A stretch of DNA of 64,000 bases, taken from contig BTRK01000005.1 in the NCBI GenBank assembly GCA_036245805.1, positions 27,137,469 through 27,201,468 of the forward strand, written 5' to 3'. A program made the translations under genes and the position numbers. The stretch is from Pristionchus mayeri. Lineage: Eukaryota; Nematoda; Chromadorea; Rhabditida; Neodiplogasteridae. The notes under the pieces are model-generated. The model had not been told where the DNA came from. It made no database searches and saw only the letters and a list, made by a program, of their open reading frames with translations. Shown in pieces: positions 59,709 to 64,000 of the stretch (position 1 is the first letter of the stretch; every line of letters begins with the position of its first letter).

Positions 59709-62700
59709 TTAGACGAAGTACATTCTGCTCTTGAATACTTCCTTCACCGTCACGTAGTCCTCAACACACACCGTAATCCTTCTTCGTGGTGTGGCTACCG
59801 TACCTGGAGTGCAGCATCGCAGGCAGAGGCGATGTTCTCGGCCATCGACTCGGAGACAGTCTCAGCACTGCTCCCTCCAGAACGATTCGTGGAACGAGCA
59901 CCGGCTACAGTAATAAGATGAGAGTGAATAGTGCGAGGGGGCGGAAACCTGATCCCCCACGACGACGGAGCGAGACGAGAGAAGACATGGAGGAAGTGGC
60001 AGAGGAGTCACTCATTCCGTCCATGTCGTGCATTCCACTGAAGGGAGGGGGATCAGATGGGGGGAGGGGGGGGGGGGGGGGGGAGGGGACGTACAGCTTT
60101 CTCTTGATGTGGCATCTGGCCCTCGTCGCAACGAGATCGGCATAGTAGACAGGGGCAGGAATGGAGACAGAACGGGCACAACGGACGTACGTGTGGCACA
60201 TACTGTAATTAAAGGAGTTACGGTACTCCATTGAAATGTGATCACCTGTAGGTGAGAACCTGGATCTCATCCGAAGTGAAGTTGTTCTCATCCCACAGCA
60301 CATGGTAGCGAGAGGGACGAGAGGTTCCTGAAGGAAAAGAATGAGTATATATCAGATCATCGATCGATGCCTTGAATTCCGAAGTGTGAGCAGAGATAGA
60401 AGTCGAATCCTTCGGGAGAGACGATACCAGTGTCCACCTACACTTCTCCATTGATCGATCTACGAATGATCTACCATACCGTAGTGCCAGGAGGGATGTT
60501 CTTCGCCTTTCCTACAGTATCTCTCGGGTTCTTAGCGAAGAGACGTGCGTGATGACGTTTCTGCACCACGATGTAACTGGAGGAGAGAGAGGAGGTACTG
60601 TAGGTCGATCGGTGGGTCACTCACGTGATCGGGGGACGGTAGTCAGGGGAGAGAGTGAGACAAGCAGAACGGATCGACTGCATCTCCTCACGGAGCACCT
60701 GCAAATCTCCAGTTTCCTTCCTACCGTACTCCTCATGACCTACCTCAGCGAATTGTCCCTCGGAAACTCCGTCTCTGTACACGATGATACGAGAGGGTTT
60801 CTGGTGAGTGTTTCGGAAGAACGAGATGAGTCTCTCCCTCACTGCATCACACATGTACACCACTGACTCGCGAGACTTCCGCTGCACCTCAAACCACCAC
60901 ACTTCCCATCCATTCATCACGCCTACAGTATACCTTCACATTGGCACCGTATCCCTGAGGGAACAGATCCACGTTTGCGACGATCGCAGCGACAGAAGGC
61001 ATGTTCATGCGTTCCTCGGACTAGAAATTACGTTAAGCCCCGGATCTATCAAAGTACCGCATACCTGAGTGGGATGAGTGACGTCGACTCCGATGACAAT
61101 GGTGGGCACATCAATCAGGTATCTGACAGAATGAGACGATTCAGCCATCTACCGTACTTTCCACTCACTTCTGAGTGATCTCATCAGCGACAAGTCTCGA
61201 ATTGATTCCTCCCAACTTCATGTTCAGCTTCAGGATCAGATTGGCACACGTTGCAGGCGAAGGGCGCTAAGGATACGGTAGTTGAACAAGAGTGCATTCA
61301 TGATCTACCATACCAGAACATTCTTGAGAAGGACGCACTGCGACATGACTCCGTGCACCATATCAGAGCACTCCTTCACAGTCACTGCAATCAAAGGGCT
61401 GACAAAGCGAACCACATCAATCGTCTTACTGTAGATCTCGCTGTTCTTGGCGGGAAGGACGACGATAATGAGGTCACACTGATTGCCAATCTGCTCATAC
61501 TCGGACAGAGTCTCATGGAAGAGTTGAGGCTGCAGAGGATACGGTAGTTCATGTGGGTCAGATTCTAGACTCACCACATCGTCTCTTCCCTTGCCATACT
61601 TGACAACGTCTGGCCATCGAGGCATCTCCATTCCCATTTGAAGAGCCTTCAAAGTAGCCCTCCCCATGGATACCATACTGGGAGGGGGGGGGGGGTACTC
61701 TGGTATTTTTATACCACTGGTTTCCTACCTCACTGCCCACTGGGAAGAGATGAAAGGTGCCGATAGGAAACCACTGGGAAAAAGACCAGGACCCCACTGG
61801 GAAAGCCGTTTTCCCAGTAGACCCCTAGTATATTTCCCACTGGTTTCCTATCGGCATCTTTGATGTTTCTCCCAGTGGGCAGTGAGGTAGGAAACCAGTG
61901 GGAAGAGCTGGGATCCCACTGGCAAAAAAATACCAGAGATACAGTACCTTTCCATGAAGAGCCCCACAGAATGACTGGAGTGCCATCTGTTCCCTCTGCG
62001 AGACCAGAGCGATCATCGCGTACGAACGACATGTGGCAGGCAGATAGAGAACCTACAGAGAACAAAGATCAGCCAGTGATTAGAGACCTCTCCCACCTGG
62101 TTATCGAGTACCCACGCTCCGTCTCTCGGGTACACCACGGGGTCCTGCAACGATTCTTTCCTCTACCGTACTCCTCTTCCCACAGTACCTGTCTCTTCAT
62201 GTTCTCTCCGAATAGAATGGCGGGTGCAGGCAACACTCTTCCAATAGTCTCCACCATCGCAGTGTTCACCGAGAGACCGAACTCCTGCACGGAAGAGTAC
62301 GGTAGTCCCTCTGGGGATACGGTACTCACCTTGAGGAAGGGGTCTTTGTCGAACGAAGCCTGCTCGCACAACGACATGATTCTCTGTTCCCTCTGCTGCG
62401 CATCCACTGCCACAGCCTGCACTCAGTGGTTACGGTGGATCGGTGGGTCAGATTCCTCACTCGGATGATCGTGCTGGTCTGCTTCTCTGACAGTCTCTTG
62501 TTGTACTTCTGCGGGGCATCGATGATGCACACCTGGAGAACTATGGTAAGTCAATCGGGTCAGACAGTCAACCTCGATGGGATAGTAGATACTGCGATTG
62601 GGAGGTCCCACGTGCACACAGGGCAGCTTCGGCCACTTCAGCTTCTGTAAAGAGAGATCACGAGTGTGACCGACCGAAGTGACTACCGTACCGTGTATTT

Positions 62701-64000
62701 CTGCTCGAAGTACTCAGCCACGGTCATCATCTTCTCCTCACCGGCCTCGTTGGTGGTGGGGAATCTGAAAGGAGACTACAGTACTCCGACATTCGTTGCG
62801 AGACCCACGAGAGCTGATCGGCGGGCAGCTGCAGACTGTTCACACGATAGACACGCACCACCTTCGGACGATGAGCGATGCGGACTGAGAGGAGGAGGGT
62901 TACGGTACACGCAGAGACTACTGTAGTCTACCTCTGACTCCCTTGACTGCCTCCGAGAGAACAGCCAACTCATGGGGAGAAAGCGTGAACTCGGGGTAGA
63001 GAGTATCGATCTGAATATCCACTGGTTACCGTAATCAGTCTGCAGTAATCAGACCGAGAGTGCTCCTCCTCCTCCTCCAGGCCCATATCCTCCCGGAGGC
63101 GAAGGCTGGCGCATACCAGCTCCTCCTCCTGCAATCACAATCACTCATCGTGCACGGATCAATAATGTACCGTATCCTCCAGGTCCTCTATTGGGTGGCA
63201 TTCCTGGTCTACCGGGCGGTCCTCCAGGAGGTCCACGCATTCCCTGCATCTGAGGAGGACCAGGACGAGCTGAATACGAAGTGTACTCCGATGACTCATG
63301 AGACTACAGTATACCTGCCATGGGAGGAGTACGGTAGGAGTACTGTCCCGATCGCTCATTGATCACTTCGCACATGAACTGCACCAGAGACATGCGCGAC
63401 TTGTAGAAAACAGTGTGAGCAACTGCACGTAACGAATGTGATCCAGTGCACTACAGTACTCCTCACCGTCGATATTGAGCAGAGGCTTGTAGTTCTTCGA
63501 CGTGTGAGTGGAAGAGAAGAATCCAGTCCACAGTTCCTTGCCTCCATCCAGATCCACCTTAATATACGGTAGTTCAATTCAAGCAGGGCTAAAATCGATT
63601 ACAGTGTCGACAGTGCCAGAAGCCTTCGGGATACGGTAGAACGAGGACTTCCACGGATAGAAGATGTTCGACTTCCTGAGAAGAGAGAGAGAGAGAGAGA
63701 GAGAGATCAAAGATCAGAGACGAGAGAGTCTTCTCACTCGAGGAAAGGGCAGTTGAGACCCTGACGGAATACGATATCGATGATCTGTATAGGAGCAAGA
63801 GTGCGTGCATCTAACTCATTCGATCTGGTTCTGAAGAGGAGTACTGTATCTCCCTCCCTCTCCCTCCGCACCTCTTCATGTCCATCAGCACGAGTCCCAC
63901 TCTCTGCAGGGACACTGCACACTTCGTGTTGTCACGAGGGTCTCTGGCAAGAGAGACGGAACATTCGAGTCGGCACTGAAATGGACTGGTTAGTCCTTCT
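59709..64000 (-). CDS. Argonaute (AGO clade), PAZ to C-terminus; 5' end outside window
   Basis: Small-RNA-guided slicer. From the window edge: end of the N/linker region ([36 protein letters not shown]), VGRSFFYPWKSS and a GG-KELWTGF step into PAZ ([20 protein letters not shown]). A Gly/Pro-rich insertion (63310-63050) follows, then [19 protein letters not shown]. The MID/PIWI part shows GIDV-type [57 protein letters not shown] and [10 protein letters not shown]. Aligned with human AGO2, the slicer tetrad Asp-Glu-Asp-His is complete. The tail is Ser-rich and ends [12 protein letters not shown], stop TAA 59709-59711. The MID nucleotide pocket is partly visible. It belongs with ALG-type proteins rather than worm-specific WAGOs, which lack the tetrad. 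Which ALG orthologue it is cannot be settled here. Confidence 0.95.
61700..61936. mobile_element. Foldback MITE in an Argonaute intron
   Basis: Ends CTGGTATTTTT and AAAAATACCAG with longer inner inverted blocks (CCACTGGTTTCCTACCTCAC and its complement) and many copies of CCCACTGGGAA arranged as inverted repeats. It is 237 bases and able to fold into a near-complete hairpin. It lies between the exon ending at GALHGK and the exon beginning [11 protein letters not shown], just left of a G run at 61683-61695. Confidence 0.75.
63681..63706 (+). repeat. (GA)n microsatellite in an Argonaute intron
   Basis: About 13 GA units directly abutting an exact AGATCAAAGATCA motif at 63704-63716. Similar (GA)n tracts lie near 4246, 6012, 8017 and, as (CT)n, near 35339. 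Confidence 0.9.

Overview
The window is a stretch of animal nuclear genome. It has intron-rich genes on both strands, consensus GT..AG splice sites, many introns of only 40-60 bases beside a few kilobase-sized ones, and no bacterial features. The gene set (an AP-1 mu chain, a slicer-type Argonaute, BTB and small SH2-kinase family members, RTE-like LINE debris, mariner-type termini) and the tiny introns point to a nematode. Base composition and intron style suggest a diplogastrid such as Pristionchus, but this is inference. Exon edges were placed by eye from splice consensus and protein-family conservation, so individual boundaries may be off by a few bases.

Left part (1-23 kb): the 3' 13 kb of an ARID1/Osa (BAF250) SWI/SNF subunit gene on +. 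Converging on it from the - strand are a small C2H2 zinc-finger gene and, 454 bases upstream of that, VAC14, the scaffold of the PIKfyve lipid kinase complex; these two could be an operon. Diverging from VAC14 is a small four-exon gene for a cysteine-rich single-pass membrane protein.

Middle (23.5-46.9 kb): an SH2-tyrosine kinase gene that looks dead (TGA at an invariant Trp, a non-canonical donor, an RTE LINE tail inserted in the C-lobe exon); a CREB3/CRH-2-type membrane-anchored bZIP factor; an SLC26/SulP anion transporter with a C-terminal STAS domain; and a BTB-domain gene whose 3' end lies in a nearly identical 1.16-kb tandem duplication and which carries a damaged tRNA-Pro(CGG) in an intron.

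Right part (46.9-64 kb): an AP-1 mu adaptin gene on - whose 4.2-kb intron contains a complete multi-exon gene on +, which itself has a terminal-inverted-repeat transposon in an intron. Then S-adenosylhomocysteinase, with an inverted pair of tRNA-like repeats in an intron, and the C-terminal two thirds of an Argonaute with the slicer tetrad intact.

Non-coding structure: several small DNA-transposon families (TTAA-flanked, CACGGC-ended, mariner-ended, foldback). Two intronic motifs, the 13-mer AGATCAAAGATCA and the 7-mer TACGGTA/TACCGTA, are frequent right of about 22-24 kb and nearly absent left of it. No promoter, riboswitch or CRISPR element could be supported. The genes have no common pathway beyond being mostly conserved housekeeping or regulatory loci.
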